Positions 24,436 through 36,500 of a stretch of 64,000 bases of DNA are shown one piece after another. Position numbers and translations under genes: made by a program. A model generated the notes under the pieces. It was not told the DNA's origin. It saw nothing but the letters and a program-made list of their open reading frames with translations, and made no database searches. Numbering within the stretch: the first letter of the stretch is position 1; the number at the start of each line of letters is the position of its first letter. The stretch is from Pictodentalium vernedei (Eukaryota; Mollusca; Scaphopoda; Dentaliida; Dentaliidae), in NCBI GenBank assembly GCA_031216915.1, contig CM062296.1:453840287-453904286 (forward strand). The letters are read 5' to 3'.

Positions 24436-24683
24436 TTAACTGGTAGAGTGCTAAATTATTTTTGGCTATCAAATCTTATACACAGGTCTTTGCCTTGATA
24501 CAAATTATGGGAGAGCGCCTTTGGGCACTCTATCATAAATTGTAACAAGGCAACCCTTACAGACTACATAATATCACTTCAAAGATAATACAAAGCACAC
24601 CCACTGAATATGAGCCTTCAAGTTGTAGTACCTGCTCTTCAAAATAAAGCCTGAATATGGGCTTTCAGTACTCTACCTGTTAA
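24436..24683. mobile_element. TTAA-type palindromic MITE (family 2)
   Basis: The copy is bounded by TTAA at 24436-24439 and 24680-24683, with ends TTAACTGGTAGAGTGCT and GTACTCTACCTGTTAA. The central hairpin (AATTATGGGAGAGCGCC) matches the copy at 9743. A fragment of only this centre lies at 44015-44058. Confidence 0.7.
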
Positions 24684-25682
24684 GAAGCCTGAAGTGTCAT
24701 TTACTATCTGTTCTTAACACATAGAAAAACAAAACCAAAACTGAGGTTCTTTCCTGAAAACAAATCGAAACCAAACTGAAAAATCTGAACCACCCTGCAC
24801 TAAAAACAGTTTTGACATGAACCTGATGAGCTTGTTCCAATAAGGGGGTCACATGATACGGCTTTCTTGAATTTTTGTTGTTGTTTAAACTGCTTAATTT
24901 GAAAATTATGCATGCGGTTGAGGTCAATTCATTAGGTAAAAAAATTACAGGACACTTCTGTGGTATTTTCAATATCTTTCCCTAAAATTATTTTTATTAC
25001 ATATCCATTAAACTTTAAACCTTTGTATTTAAAAGAATTGCCGCTATGACATAAATGCTTCTGTATTCAACTGGTGATGTACAAGCTGGAACTGTTTTCC
25101 CAGCATTAGTTCCTTTCCAGTCGAGTCATTAGTTATGCTTCAAAACAGTTTCCAAATTTTGTTATACAATTATCGATCATCTGTCGTGTAGTTTGAAAAT
25201 GAAAACGTCCAAAGCAAAATAAATCGGTTCACAAAAAAATTAGTTAACCAAAAATGAGATAATATTAAAAAACAATAATTTCCAACCACAACATTAACCC
25301 CGTCCTGTGACCGTCTCATCTGTGGAACCGGTTGTACCTAAATTGGTCAACTTCATTTTCGTAAATCTTCGGACATTTTGACATGCTTTGAACTTCTTTC
25401 AAGAAAGTTTCTCCCAGCTGTTTTGCAAATCTTCCCAAATTTGTTCATTTATTTTTACTAACAAGCAATGGGCACAAAATAGTTAGGTGTTAATGGACAC
25501 CAGTCAAAGAGAAACAGTAATACAAATTTCAACAACAAGCCCAATAGAAAAGATAACAAATTTAGACTGGTTCCCAAAAGGTTGTTTGATTTTTTATCGA
25601 TCCATTTGATCAGTAGTTTCAAACAAAACAAACAGACTCTTCACCTTTGGGTTTAAATATCAGAATTAAAATATGTAATAAA

Positions 25683-25848
25683 CACAGAATGCGATGTGCT
25701 TTTAAATCAGTGTGTGTTTTACATAACTCGTTGGAATGTCGTAGTCATAGTTTGCTCGAGCCTACGATTCTTGCAAAATATGGCTATGCCATTCCAATTT
25801 GTTATGTAAAACACCCACCGATTCAAACACACATCGCGTTCTGCCTAT
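25683..25848. mobile_element. Palindromic MITE
   Basis: The arms AGAATGCGATGTGC, GTGTGTTTTACATAAC and TTGGAATG face CATTCCAA, GTTATGTAAAACAC and CACATCGCGTTCTG. The spacer of about 45 bp contains TTTGCTCGAGCC. Confidence 0.55.
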
Positions 25849-25959
25849 CCGACCTATATGTTTGTATAGGTACCAAATAACTATTCTTACACATGGGTGC
25901 CACACCAATAATATCTGTCTCTAATGGTCAGTATCAGATGCAAGTATTGATAATGAAAA

Positions 25960-27019
25960 AAATAGGCCGATGAAATCGTTAGATGTGTACCCGTACGCTC
26001 AACTAGTAGAAAGATGTATGACGGAGGGCCACCATGGATTCCGACATTATGTACACCATATAAGGTATGGGAACATATAGAAATGGATTGGAGGAGTGTC
26101 TAATTTGATGGATAAAGGGTTAATATCTACGGATCAAATTATCAGATTTACATAAAAAACTATACAGCACAGCACAACAGTAACCTGAATAAATATATAA
26201 AGTAACATGACAATCGGATTGATATTTTTTGAGTTATCTCATGCCAAAGGGACTGGAGGAATTTTCAATTTGAAGGATAAAGGGTTAATATCTCCAAATT
26301 ATCAGATTAACACCACAAACTATACAGCTCAGCACATCAGTAACCTGAACACAATTATAAAGTAACTTGACAATCCAAGCAATATTTTTCAAGTTATCAA
26401 ATGCCAAAGGGATTGGAGGAATTTTCAATTTGAAGGATAAAGGGTTAATATCTCAGGATTAAAATAACAGATTTACACCAAAAACTATACAGCTCGGTAC
26501 ATCAGTAACCTGACAATCCAAGCAATATTTTTCAAGTTATCGAATGCCAAAGGGATTGGAGGAATTTTCAATTTGAAGGATAAAGGGTTAATATCTCGGG
26601 ACCAAATCATCAGATTTACACCAAAAACTATACAGCTTGGCAAATCAGTAACCTGAACACAAATATAAAGTAACTAGACAATCCAAGCAATATTTTTCAT
26701 GTTATCGAATGCGAAAGGGATTGGAGGAATTTTCAATTTGAAGGATAAAGGGTTAATATCTCGGGATCAAATCATCCGATTTACACCAAAAACTATACAG
26801 CTCAGCACATCAGTAACCTGAACACAAATATAAAGTAACTTGACAATCCAAGCAATATTTTTCAAGTTATCGAAAGCCAAAGAAATGGATACGGATGCCG
26901 GACGGACGGACAGACGGATGGATGGACGGATGGACAGACAGACAAAGGATGGACGAACGACGGATGGTCACCCCAGATGCCGGCATTATGTGTACCATAC
27001 ATAGTATGGGTACACATAA
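25960..27019 (+). mobile_element. Tandem-unit element (Helentron/HINE-like, family VI)
   Basis: ATGTGTACCCGTAC (25983-25996) near the left end is the reverse complement, with one mismatch, of GTATGGGTACACAT (27004-27017) in the 3' hairpin TTATGTGTACCATAC then ATAGTATGGGTACACATAA. Four to five units of 143-165 bp contain GGAGGAATTTTCAATTTGAA and AAACTATACAGCTCAGCACA. GGACGGACAGACGGATGG tracts lie at about 26900-26960. The exact 5' border is uncertain. Confidence 0.6.
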
Positions 27020-27029
27020 TAAAAGTGGA

Positions 27030-28349
27030 ATATATGCAACAAAAACTAGAGGTGTGACTGTCCCAGATGGGCCTGTCCATATCCCCAGATGCCATTATTT
27101 TAAGATTAAAAGGGGCATAAATCTAGCAAGAAAGCCTGATCAGAACTGTAATCGAAGGTGCACATGTTCCCATGGTAGTGAACTGCCATACCAAGTTTCA
27201 AAGGAATCAACCTGCAAACATCTGAGAAAATCTCCAGACAAAATTCACGCATTCTATGATGAAAAGGGGCATAACTCTGGTAAAAGGGCCGATCGAAACT
27301 ATAATCACAGGTGCACAGTTTCCGATGGTAATGAACATCCATACCAGGTTTCAAAGGAATCATTAGCCATGAACTTCTGAGAAAATCTCCGAACAAAATT
27401 TGTGCATTCTAAGATGAAAAGGGGCATAACTCTGGCAAAAAAAGATCCAATCAAAACTATAAACGCAGGTGCACAGGTTCCCATGGTAGGTAGTAAACAT
27501 TCAAACCAAGTTTCAAAGAAATGACCCATAAATATCTCAGAAAATTTCCATACAAAATCTGCGCATTCTAAGATGAAAAGGGGCATAACTCTGGAAAAAG
27601 GGCTGATCAAAACTATAATCAAAAGTGCACAGGTTTCCATGGTAGTAAACATCTATACCAAGTGTTGCAGGAATCGACCCATAAATATCTGAGAAAATCT
27701 CCGAACAAAATTCTAGGCAATTCAGGCATGCTAAAATGAAAGGGGGCATAACTCTGTCAAAAAACGTCTGATTGAAACTATAATCACAGGTGCACAAGAT
27801 CCCATGGTAGTAAATAACCATACCAAGTTTCAAAGAAATCGATACTTAAACATCTCATAAAATCTCTGGACAATATTTGCACATTCTAAGATGAAAAGGG
27901 GCATAACTCTGGCAAAAAAAGGACCGATCAAAACTACAATCGCAGGTGCAGATTCCCATGGCAGTAAAGATCCATACCAAGTTTCAAAGGAATTGACACA
28001 TAAAACTATAATTGCAGGTGCGCAGGTTCCCATGGTAGTGAGCGCTCATATCTTGTTTTGAGTAGACTGGTCCATTAATGTCCAAGAAAATCTCTGGACA
28101 AAATTATGTCTATGGACAGACAAGGTGATTCCAGTATACCCCCCACATCTTGCTGCGGGGGGGGGGGGGGGGGGGGGGGGGGGGGTGAGGGGGGGTATAA
28201 CAAACTAATACCACAGAGAATGAACTACCCCAGAAGTATATAGTTTGGCTGACATACAAGGGAAAATGTTGGTACGGACGGATGGATGGATGAACGAAAG
28301 GATGAGGTCTCCACTGGATACCCCTCGACTTTTCAAGTCGGGGCATAAC
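27030..28349 (+). repeat. Tandem-unit array with a GACTTTTCAAGTCGGGGCAT terminal hairpin
   Basis: About seven units of about 155 bp contain AAAAGGGGCATAACTCTGGC, CCATACCAAGTTTCAAAGGA and GCAGGTGCACAGGTTCCCAT. The end is CCCCTCGACTTTTCAAGTCG then GGGCATAA near 28322-28349, preceded by GGACGGATGGATGGATGAAC. A run of 29 G lies at 28157-28185. Long open frames on both strands here only follow the repeat period. Confidence 0.6.
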
Positions 28350-29074
28350 AAGCGGTATTTGGTAAATGTTAAGAGTAATTTCTCAACATATTACAATACT
28401 TTTTATTCAATTAACAGGAATTTGCTCCATAACCTATATGCAACAAACAGGTCAAATTTGTACTTAACATATGTTAAATGGTTTATGTTTAGAAGTCATA
28501 TTCAATTAACAGGGCTTTCCATAATTGGTTGCCCAACTGTAAAGCACTTTTAAGCACTGGAATTCTGGTTAATTATTCAAGCACTTTTAATCCTTCACCA
28601 AACCTAACAACCACGACCAGTCCCTCCTATTCACAAAAATTGAAATTTTGTTTTTCTTCAGTTTTTGCTCCAAAACATTGTTTAAAACCTCACTTTGGAA
28701 CGGGCATTTGTATCTCTTTCCAAAAAGTTTTTTTGAGGAGCAAATGAATATATTTAGTTATTCAAGAATGGTTTTTTTGTAAGGGTCATATTCAGGTCAT
28801 GTTAGGTATGAAGAGTAAAGCACTTTCAATGACCCATGCAAACCCTGTATGCACACAATGAGCAAATAAGCAGCAAATCGTCCTTAGTATACAACTGATG
28901 CCTGAAGCTTGGAATTTTCAAAATGTTAACTTATGAACTGTCATGTGACATACTGCTGGAAAGGGCTCTAACTGCATAGTATTAACTTGATGCAGAAGAA
29001 ACTCTAAAATGGATGGCGAACTGGCTTCCGAGATCCTCCTTATCGATGCAGTACTCAAATGCAGTCTGAATAAT

Positions 29075-29850
29075 CATAATGTTTGTATGCAAAGTATATC
29101 TTCATGGTTCAAATCACTTTCATAAATGGACAAAAAATATGCACAGCTTCTTACATGTGTTCATTACAGAAATGCTTTCACAAGTAAACAATGAAGGAGG
29201 ATCCATCTTGATCCTTGTTAATGTTTTCAAAATAGCAAAGCTTTCACAAGCAAAACAATGAAAGAGGATCCATCTTTATCCTTGTTAATGTTTTCACACG
29301 TGATGCTTTCACGACTGAAACAATGAAAGAGGATCCATCTTGATCCTTGTTAATGTTTTCAAACAAGTAATGCTTTCACAAGTGAAACATTGAAAGAGGA
29401 TCCATCTTGATCCTTGTTAAAGTTTTAAAACAATTAATACTGTATCTTCATACTTCAAATCACCTGCATAACTAGAAAAAAACGTCAATAGCTTCAGCTA
29501 TGTGTGTTCATTATACAAATGCTTTGACAAAAGCAACAATGAAAGAGGACCCATCATGATCCATGTTTATGTTTTCAAACAATTAATATGTTCATACTTC
29601 AAATCACCTGCATAACTTAAAAAAAACATCCATAGCTTCACACATGTGTTCTTTACAGAGATGTTTTTACAGCAAAAGCAACAGTGAAAGATGACATATC
29701 TTCATCCCTTTTACAATTCTGTTCTCAAGCGATTAATACATCTTCACAGTTCTAATCACCAGATATGAGGGTAAGTGAAAACATCCACAGCTTTTTATGT
29801 GTGTTCATCACACAAATGTTTTTACAGAAAGAACATCAATAAAGATGATA
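29075..29850. repeat. Tandem repeats with GAGGATCCATCTTGATCCTT units
   Basis: Units carry AATGCTTTCACAAGTGAAAC, GAGGATCCATCTTGATCCTT and TTAATGTTTTCA, in short (about 60 bp) and long (about 180 bp) forms. They become more divergent from left to right. No terminal hairpin or coding region is recognised. Confidence 0.55.
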
Positions 29851-29964
29851 GATGCCTTTACTCTTGCACAGTTCTGATATTTTCAAGTATCAAAATCAAT
29901 TGCATAATTGGAAAAGAACATACATAACGTCTATATTTATTTGTTTGGCATTTTTGACATTGTG

Positions 29965-30018
29965 TCAGACAGTTTTGCAGGTGGAGAAATCTGGAGTACC
30001 TGGGGAGAACCACCGAGC
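29965..30018 (-). repeat. SINE body fragment
   Basis: This short antisense piece of the shared SINE body (GACAGTTTTGCAGGTGGAG through GGGGAGAACCACCGAGCA) lacks both head and tail. It lies about 590 bp beyond the IAP stop codon. Confidence 0.6.
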
Positions 30019-30157
30019 AGGGTCGAGTAACTAGCAGACTCTTCAAGTTAATAACCCTGCACAAACAGGATCAGCATGAGTATGATTGGTGACTGGTATG
30101 ACCATGCACCACACAAGCAATTGTGACAGCACAGATTACCCGATCAGTATCAAACCT

Positions 30158-30432
30158 ATAACCAAGCCTGGAAAGAAGCAATCTGTCACTTGTAGAATGA
30201 GGTCCCAATAAGGTGAATTTGACGATGCCATCCAATACAGTGAGCTTCAACTCCCAATTTATCCTCTGGATACCTCTTTCTGTTTAGGCCTGAGACCTTG
30301 ATTCAGATTGAAGTTCAGAGAGTACATTTAGTAATGCTGCCCTGCTGTGCAGTGTAGCATTACCAAATTTGCCCTCTGGGGGCCTCATTCTGCAGATGAC
30401 AGTCTGCTTATTTCCAAGGTTGCCTATAACCT
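30158..30432. mobile_element. Palindromic MITE (family 4) in or beside the IAP 3' untranslated region
   Basis: This imperfect inverted repeat begins TATAACCAAGCC and ends GGTTGCCTATAACC. It has inner arms around AGAATGAGGTCCC and GGGGCCTCATTCT and a central hairpin near 30326-30365 (ATGCTGCCCTGC). A second copy lies at 30886-31150. It has no coding capacity. It lies just downstream of the IAP stop codon, so it is probably transcribed as part of the 3' UTR, which has not been mapped. Confidence 0.6.
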
Positions 30433-30605
30433 TTTGATCTTAAGTCTAAAACTCTAATCTATCAGCCACCAGGTTCCCTGTAGCTTCTATATATTCATTG
30501 AACACACATTTTCTGGGTAAGGACTACAATAAATGGAATGTATATTCATCCTTGTATAATACTAGTTGTCAGTCCTTGTAAAATATTGACCTCGCATCAA
30601 GACAT

Positions 30606-30802
30606 TTAAGATATGAAGGTTTTCACTATTCCTAGAATTTGCTGCCTACAAATGGGACAGTCTTTCAGAGCTGGACCACATGAGGCACAACAAACTAGAT
30701 GACCACATGGCAAGAAAACAACAGATACATCCTGATCCATGCAAATCTTACATGTACGCTGCTCTCGAAGCTGACGATTTTCTTCCAAAAGACTATCTGG
30801 AT
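30606..30802 (-). CDS. Terminal exon of an inhibitor-of-apoptosis (BIRC/IAP) gene: C-terminal RING finger
   Basis: This exon encodes a complete RING domain of IAP type, the E3 ubiquitin ligase module by which IAPs ubiquitinate caspases, adaptor proteins and themselves in the cytoplasm. Read from 30802 downward it begins [15 protein letters not shown], then gives the metal ligands as C-x2-C (CKIC), x11, C-x-H (CGH), x3, C-x2-C, x6, C-x2-C (CPIC). It ends in VKTFIS and a stop at 30606; this short hydrophobic tail after the RING is characteristic of IAPs and takes part in RING dimerisation. The acceptor is a T-rich tract ending in CAG at 30803-30805. The exon starts in phase 1 (the G of the first Asp codon comes from the upstream exon), matching the donor end at 41686. 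All eight ligands are present, so it looks functional. A TTTATT at 29936-29941 would read AATAAA on the minus strand and is a weak poly(A) signal candidate. The exact paralogue cannot be named because the BIR domains are outside the window. Confidence 0.93.
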
Positions 30803-30885
30803 CTGAAAAAAATGGGAGAAACATGAATTAGTATAAGATGGTGTGTAACAGCTCTAACTGCGCATCAAGCCATCAAAATCCTCAA

Positions 30886-31150
30886 AGTAATAACCAAGCC
30901 AGAAAATAAGCAGACTGTCATCTGCAAAATGAGGTCCCCTGAAGGTGAATTTAGTGATGCTACCCTGCACAGCAGGGTAGCATCACTAAATTTACCCTCC
31001 GCAAACCTCAAACTGAATCAGGGTCTCAAAACTAAACAGAGGTGCCTAGAAGATAAATTGGCCCAGTGTATGGGATAGCATCATCAAATTCACCCACTGG
31101 GGACCTCATTCTGCAAATGTCAGACTGCTTATTTTTAGGCCTGGTAATAA
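30886..31150. mobile_element. Palindromic MITE (family 4), 84 bp upstream of the RING exon acceptor
   Basis: This copy begins AATAACCAAGCC and ends GGCCTGGTAATAA. Its central hairpin is close to perfect: GTGATGCTACCCTGC and GCAGGGTAGCATCAC around 30954-30986. The paired motifs AGACTGTCATCTGC and GCAAATGTCAGACT form the outer arms. It shares arms and centre with the copy at 30158-30432, so the RING exon sits between two copies of the same foldback element. Confidence 0.65.
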
Positions 31151-31393
31151 CCCTTCATCTGACATGAAAAGCAGACGACACTCGTAAACAAAATTGTTGA
31201 ATAACTATTTTTTTTCTCCATTTTTTTCATCAAAACATGGCTTGTGACCCACATTGGAATGAGCTCAATGAATCCATTCCAATGAGGGTCATGAGCTCTG
31301 CTTTTGTGACAAAAACAAAATGAAAAAAAACTGTATGGTGAATTATGTGAATAATGCTGACCAGTTTTGGTCGTTATGCTGGGTAAAGGGTTA
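31147..31393. mobile_element. TTAA-type palindromic MITE (family 1), degenerate ends
   Basis: This copy abuts the family 4 MITE. It has the family 1 layout: an AACCCTT left end, a central pair around CATTGGAATGAGCTC and GAATGAGGGTCATG, and a right end GGGTAAAGGGTTA. The outer TTAA is degenerate on both sides (ATAA and TTAC). Other copies are at 17993, 33364, 41306, 46022, 54046 and 59985. Confidence 0.6.
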
Positions 31394-33065
31394 CCCTTCC
31401 CAATCATTCAATAATTTGTTTTCTGCATCAGTGAAATAAAATAAACAGAAAAAGCAATTTTGATGTTTGGTAGGGTGCAACTCTGTTAGCTTAATGCCCA
31501 CCTTGCCATTGAGAATTATTTAATTAACATAATTCAATTAATGGGGATTTTGTTACTTCTCTGTTTTTTAGAGATAAATTGAGCATTTATTCTATTGTGT
31601 CTTGGTTGACAGAGCTCATAGAGCTCTGTCAAACAAGACATTATAGATTAAATACTTGTATTAGATTATGGTTTCTGCAGAAAAGGACTGATAAAATTCC
31701 AGCTATTCCAAATCGTTTCTCAACATTTTTCGTGATCTTTCAAGAGCAAAATTCAAGGATTTTCACTAATGCTAACTATGACTTTTTGGTCATTACCACT
31801 CCTTCACACGTCCCTTTATGGGAAGTGAGGGAGGGAAAAAGATTGAAGGTCCTAATTTAGGACCATGCCTTTGCAAACTATGGCATGTAAAACTATACAG
31901 CAATAATACACTAATTTGGTGGCATTTGTATTTCATGGAATATTCAAGGATTTGAAGGCCTTGAATTAGGGACCTGCAAATATCCAGTATTTGCTTTGAT
32001 TCGAAAATGTGTTGATTCAATTTTAACTGTTCTATCCATAAAAATCCAATATTGGGGTTACCGACGTGATATGATGAGTTTCTGCTTTTGAGCGAAGAGG
32101 CCAGCAAATGAGACACTGAAAACAATGCCTGGTGAACATTCTGGTCCTGACGAAAACCTTATTATAATGCCCCCACTTTCCCATGAAAAGAACTGTTTTT
32201 GTTTTTTTATGAAATGCATGTGCAGTTTGAAGCAATGTCCATGTTTCTGGCCTGCCGGTAAAGCGTTTGTTTCTTTCCGGCTCCCATTTTTGTTTTATGT
32301 TTGTAAGTAACGTCTAGAGTTTCTCGAAATTTCCGATAAACAAAATACAAGTGTCTATTCAGCATGGTGGAAATAGAAAAAACTTCAATTATGATTTTTT
32401 AATGTCAAATAAATCCCATCTGCAAATTAAATGCTGCATATTTAACTGCAAAGAAGGCAGGTAGGTACGACATCACACCTGTGGAGCCATATGAAAAACA
32501 ATGATGCATAGTAAAACGAAAATACTGTAACAATCAAATAAATTTCCCTTGTTCATTTCTTCCCTACCTTTAATTCAATTGTTGTGAATGCTCAATTGCA
32601 AGGTTCGGCAAAACACTAGTTCCGAGTCTTTTTTCTTCATAGATCAGTTACCTAATATTCGATTCTATATTTGATTCGATCCGTAATTTTTTCAACGATT
32701 CTATTCCAACATTTGATTCAAGAAAAATGATAGATGCACGGCCCTACCTTGAAGGGCTCTTAATCAAATTCATGGCCATTCCTTGAGTACCATAAATGTA
32801 CTGAGACCAAATAGATCAATAAACAAAGGGAATTTGAAGATTGTCAGGGTAATTTCTTGACATATTTTACCCTTTTTCATTCAATTAACACAAATTTACT
32901 TTATAGCCTATATGCAATTAACAGATGAAATTTGTAGTGAAGGTATGCTAAACAGCTTTGTGTATGAATGCCATAAATCACGGTTTGTATATGGAGGCTT
33001 TTTTAAACATGGTTATTCATTTGAGAGATATTCAGTTAATTCTTTCAAATAGAGAGGCCGCTTTT

Positions 33066-33275
33066 TCAGGTCCAGGAACACGATACATCAAAACTTCATT
33101 AAGTAGGATGGCTACTAAGTGAACATGTGTGATAGAACAATTAATATTTTCAACGTGCAGCCTTCAGGCTGCACGTTGAAAATATTAATTGCTCTACCCC
33201 CAAATAATGGATATGGTCTCTTCCAGTTTCTGCCATTTAACTGGCATGGAAGATACAACCAGTGTTGAAAGGGTT
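33066..33275 (-). mobile_element. Foldback element (family 6), antisense copy with a perfect 26 bp palindrome
   Basis: On the minus strand it starts TTAACCCTTTCAACACT at 33275 and runs to CCAGGAACA-type sequence near 33066. At 33138-33191 it contains a palindrome with two perfect 26 bp arms and a 2 bp centre (left arm begins CAATTAATATTTTCAACG). The arm also occurs in diverged form in the copy at 23757. Confidence 0.5.
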
Positions 33276-33537
33276 AAATGGCACATACTGTCCAAAGGGA
33301 ACATATGCACATCCTAAATTCAAATTATTTATTAATTTTTGCAAATTTACCTCAGACATTGCTTTAACCCTTTACCCAATGTAATGGCTAAAATCGACCA
33401 GCACATTTCACAAAAAATGGTCACTCAGTTTTCATTTATTTTTTCATTCTTTGTCTCGAAAACATAGATTATGACCCCTCATTAGAATAAGCTCGTTGAC
33501 CTCATTCCAATGAGAGGCCAGAAGCTTCCTTTATAAA

Positions 33538-36500
33538 CAAGAGGCCCCACGGGGCCTGAAGCGCTCATCTTGTACAGAACACAAAGTCCCAGAATGAGTC
33601 TACATTAAGCAAGCCATCTCCATAGGCTACACTGTCAATCCTGGAGTCCCTCAGGAGTGACAAAAATAATCTGGGCATCATGCCTTTTCTTCAGTTGATC
33701 AAAAGTAAAATGTAGAGCTCCCCTATGAAGCCCCTTGATACATCCTATGTGGATTAATCTTAGTACTTCTAGAGGGTATTGAATACAAAATTTTTAATTC
33801 TTCAGCAAAATGGCCAATTCCGGCTCCCATAGAGAGCCCAAATATTAACCGAGACTCTTGATTTGAACACAGTTAAATCTGACTTCCCTAGAGATGTTGT
33901 GTACCGAATATGAAAGCATTCTGACTGTTGGATCTGAAGAAGAGAAATTGTAAAGAAATTTCTTCGAATTGCACTAAGTTCAAATGTGGGCTACCATAGT
34001 GAGCCCAAATATTGACCTATGGATCCAATTTGAACAAACTTGAATCTGACCCCCCTAGAGATGTTGTATACCAAATGTGAAAGCATTCTGAAAAGTGAAT
34101 CTGAAGAAGAAGATTTTTGAAGAAATTCCCTCATATTGTACCAAGTTAAATTTCATGTTCCCATATGGAGCCCAAATATTAACCTAGGCACTCGAATTGA
34201 ACAACCTGGAATCTGACCCCCCTAGAGATGTTGTATACCAAATATAAAAGCATTCCGACTGGTGGATCTGAAGAAGATTTTTAAAGAAATTTTCTCATAT
34301 TGCACTAAGTAAAAATTTGGGCTACCATAGTGAGCCCAAATATATACCTAGGGATTTGATTTGAACAAACTTGAATCTGTCCCCCATAGAGATGTTGCAT
34401 ACCAAATATCAAAGCATTCTGACTGATGGATCTGAAGAAGAAGATTTTTTTAAATTACCCTCCATATTGAACAAAGATAAAATTTGGGCTTCCGTAGGAA
34501 GCCCAAATATTAACCTAGGGACTTGGTTTGACAATCTAGAATCTGACCCTCATAACAATGATGTATACCAAATATTAAAAGATTCTGACTGGTGGTTCTG
34601 AAGAAGAAGATTTTTAAAGAATATTCCCCATATCACCCTATGTTAAAACTTCGGGCTCCTGTAGAGAGCCCAAATATGAACCAATGAGCTTTATTTCAAC
34701 AAACTTTTATCTGACCCCCCCCCCCCCCCTATGAATGCTGTATACCAAATATCAAAAGATTCTGATGATTGGTTCTGGAGAAAAGATTTTTTAAAATTTT
34801 TGCAAATATGCTGACTCAGCATTTTTTCGATGCCCATTACAGAACACCCTAACATAACCGATGGCAATTTTTTTTTACCATTCAATTCTACTGGTCATAA
34901 GGATACTTCATACCAAATAAAAGCTCTCTGTTCCGTGGGGTTTGGGAAATATGGGCGTTTGAAAATATTTCTATTTTTAGCTCCCAGGGTTCCCATGGGG
35001 ATGCGGGAATTTTTTTTTTTGCATGGGTCAAGTACTTATGACCCAATACTACCACAAACCAAATTTGGTTCATACCGGACCATCAGTTCAGAAAATAGAA
35101 ATTTTGGGTGGGGCCAAAAATCTTACCCCTCCTATTACAAAGCCAAATATTACTTCACGAACTTCGTTTGAACAAACTTGATTCTACACCTCATATGGAA
35201 GCTCCATAGCAAATATCAAGTCATTGTACACACTGATTCTTGAGAAGAAGATTTTAAAAATATTTTGGAGCATTTTCCCCCACTCCCTCTCTATGGGGCT
35301 GGGAATGCCGAGTTGAACAATGAAAGTGTCAATGACACTGTAGCTCAACTTGTCAAGACAAAGACATGTACATGTATAGTATGTGACACAGCAATGACAA
35401 ACATCTAGGTAATGACCTGATAACAAAGGTACATATAAAGTATTGTAACGGTCTGTACATAAATACTGACCGTTGCCTGTAACAAATGTATAGGTAAAGT
35501 ATTGTAAAGGTGGGTGACAGTCAGATGCTGAACTAGAAAAGAAATCTTTGCGTCCCAGAGTGGGTCTGACTGAACCCCAAAATATTTGTTCTCATAGCAC
35601 AATGATAACAAAGGCACCCCAAAACACACTCGTTCCTGTCCCAAGGTGAAAACAAAAGTACTCAAGAAGTTTTGTGAAGATCAGTTCATAAATACGAGCT
35701 GTATAGAACTTGTGACAAAAAACTGATTGGACCTAATTTCGGTACAAAATGGCCACTGGCAGCCATCTTGAATTTTGGACCGTACCCAGAAACACTCATT
35801 CTCATCCCAAGGAGATTACAAAGGTACCCAAGAAGTTTTGTGAAGATCGGTTCATAAATACAGCCTCTACCCTAAGCCGTATTGACATGTGTGCTTACAT
35901 TGTGTAAGTAGCACTGAATAAATCAAAGTTCATCTAATTTGCATAATTTCTGCACGAAAAAAACCCCCTTACAATATGTGATGTATTCCATGTTACTAAA
36001 CATTCATACAAAAATTTATTAAAATCAGAACTTTCATACAGAAGTTCTATACAAAAGACTGATTGCACTAATTTTGGTACAAAATGGCTGCTGGTGGCCA
36101 TCCTGAATTTCGGACCACACCCAAAAACACTCGCTCTCATCCCACGATGATAACAAAGGTACCCAAGAAGTTTCGTAAAGATTGGTTCATAAATATGGCC
36201 TCTAGTCTGAGCTGTATAGAAGTTGTGTACAAAAAACTGATTAGACCTAATTTCGGTACAAAATGGCCACTAGCAGCCATCTTGAATTTTAGACCGCACC
36301 CAGAAACACTCGTTCTCGTCCCAAGGTGATAACAAAGGTACCCAAGACATTTTGTGAAGATCAGTTCATAAATACAGACTCTAGTCTGAGCCGTATTGAC
36401 ATGTGTACTTACTGTAAGTCGCACTGAAAAAATCAAAGTTCATCTAATTTGCATAATTTCTGCACGAGAAAAAAACCCGTATTATATGTGATGCATCCCA

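Noticed and set aside
26895-27380. 161-residue plus-strand open frame starting MPDGRTDGWMDGW
   Set aside because: It starts in a GGACGGACAGACGG simple repeat and then follows the 155 bp tandem units; the opposite strand is equally open. It is an artefact of repeat period.
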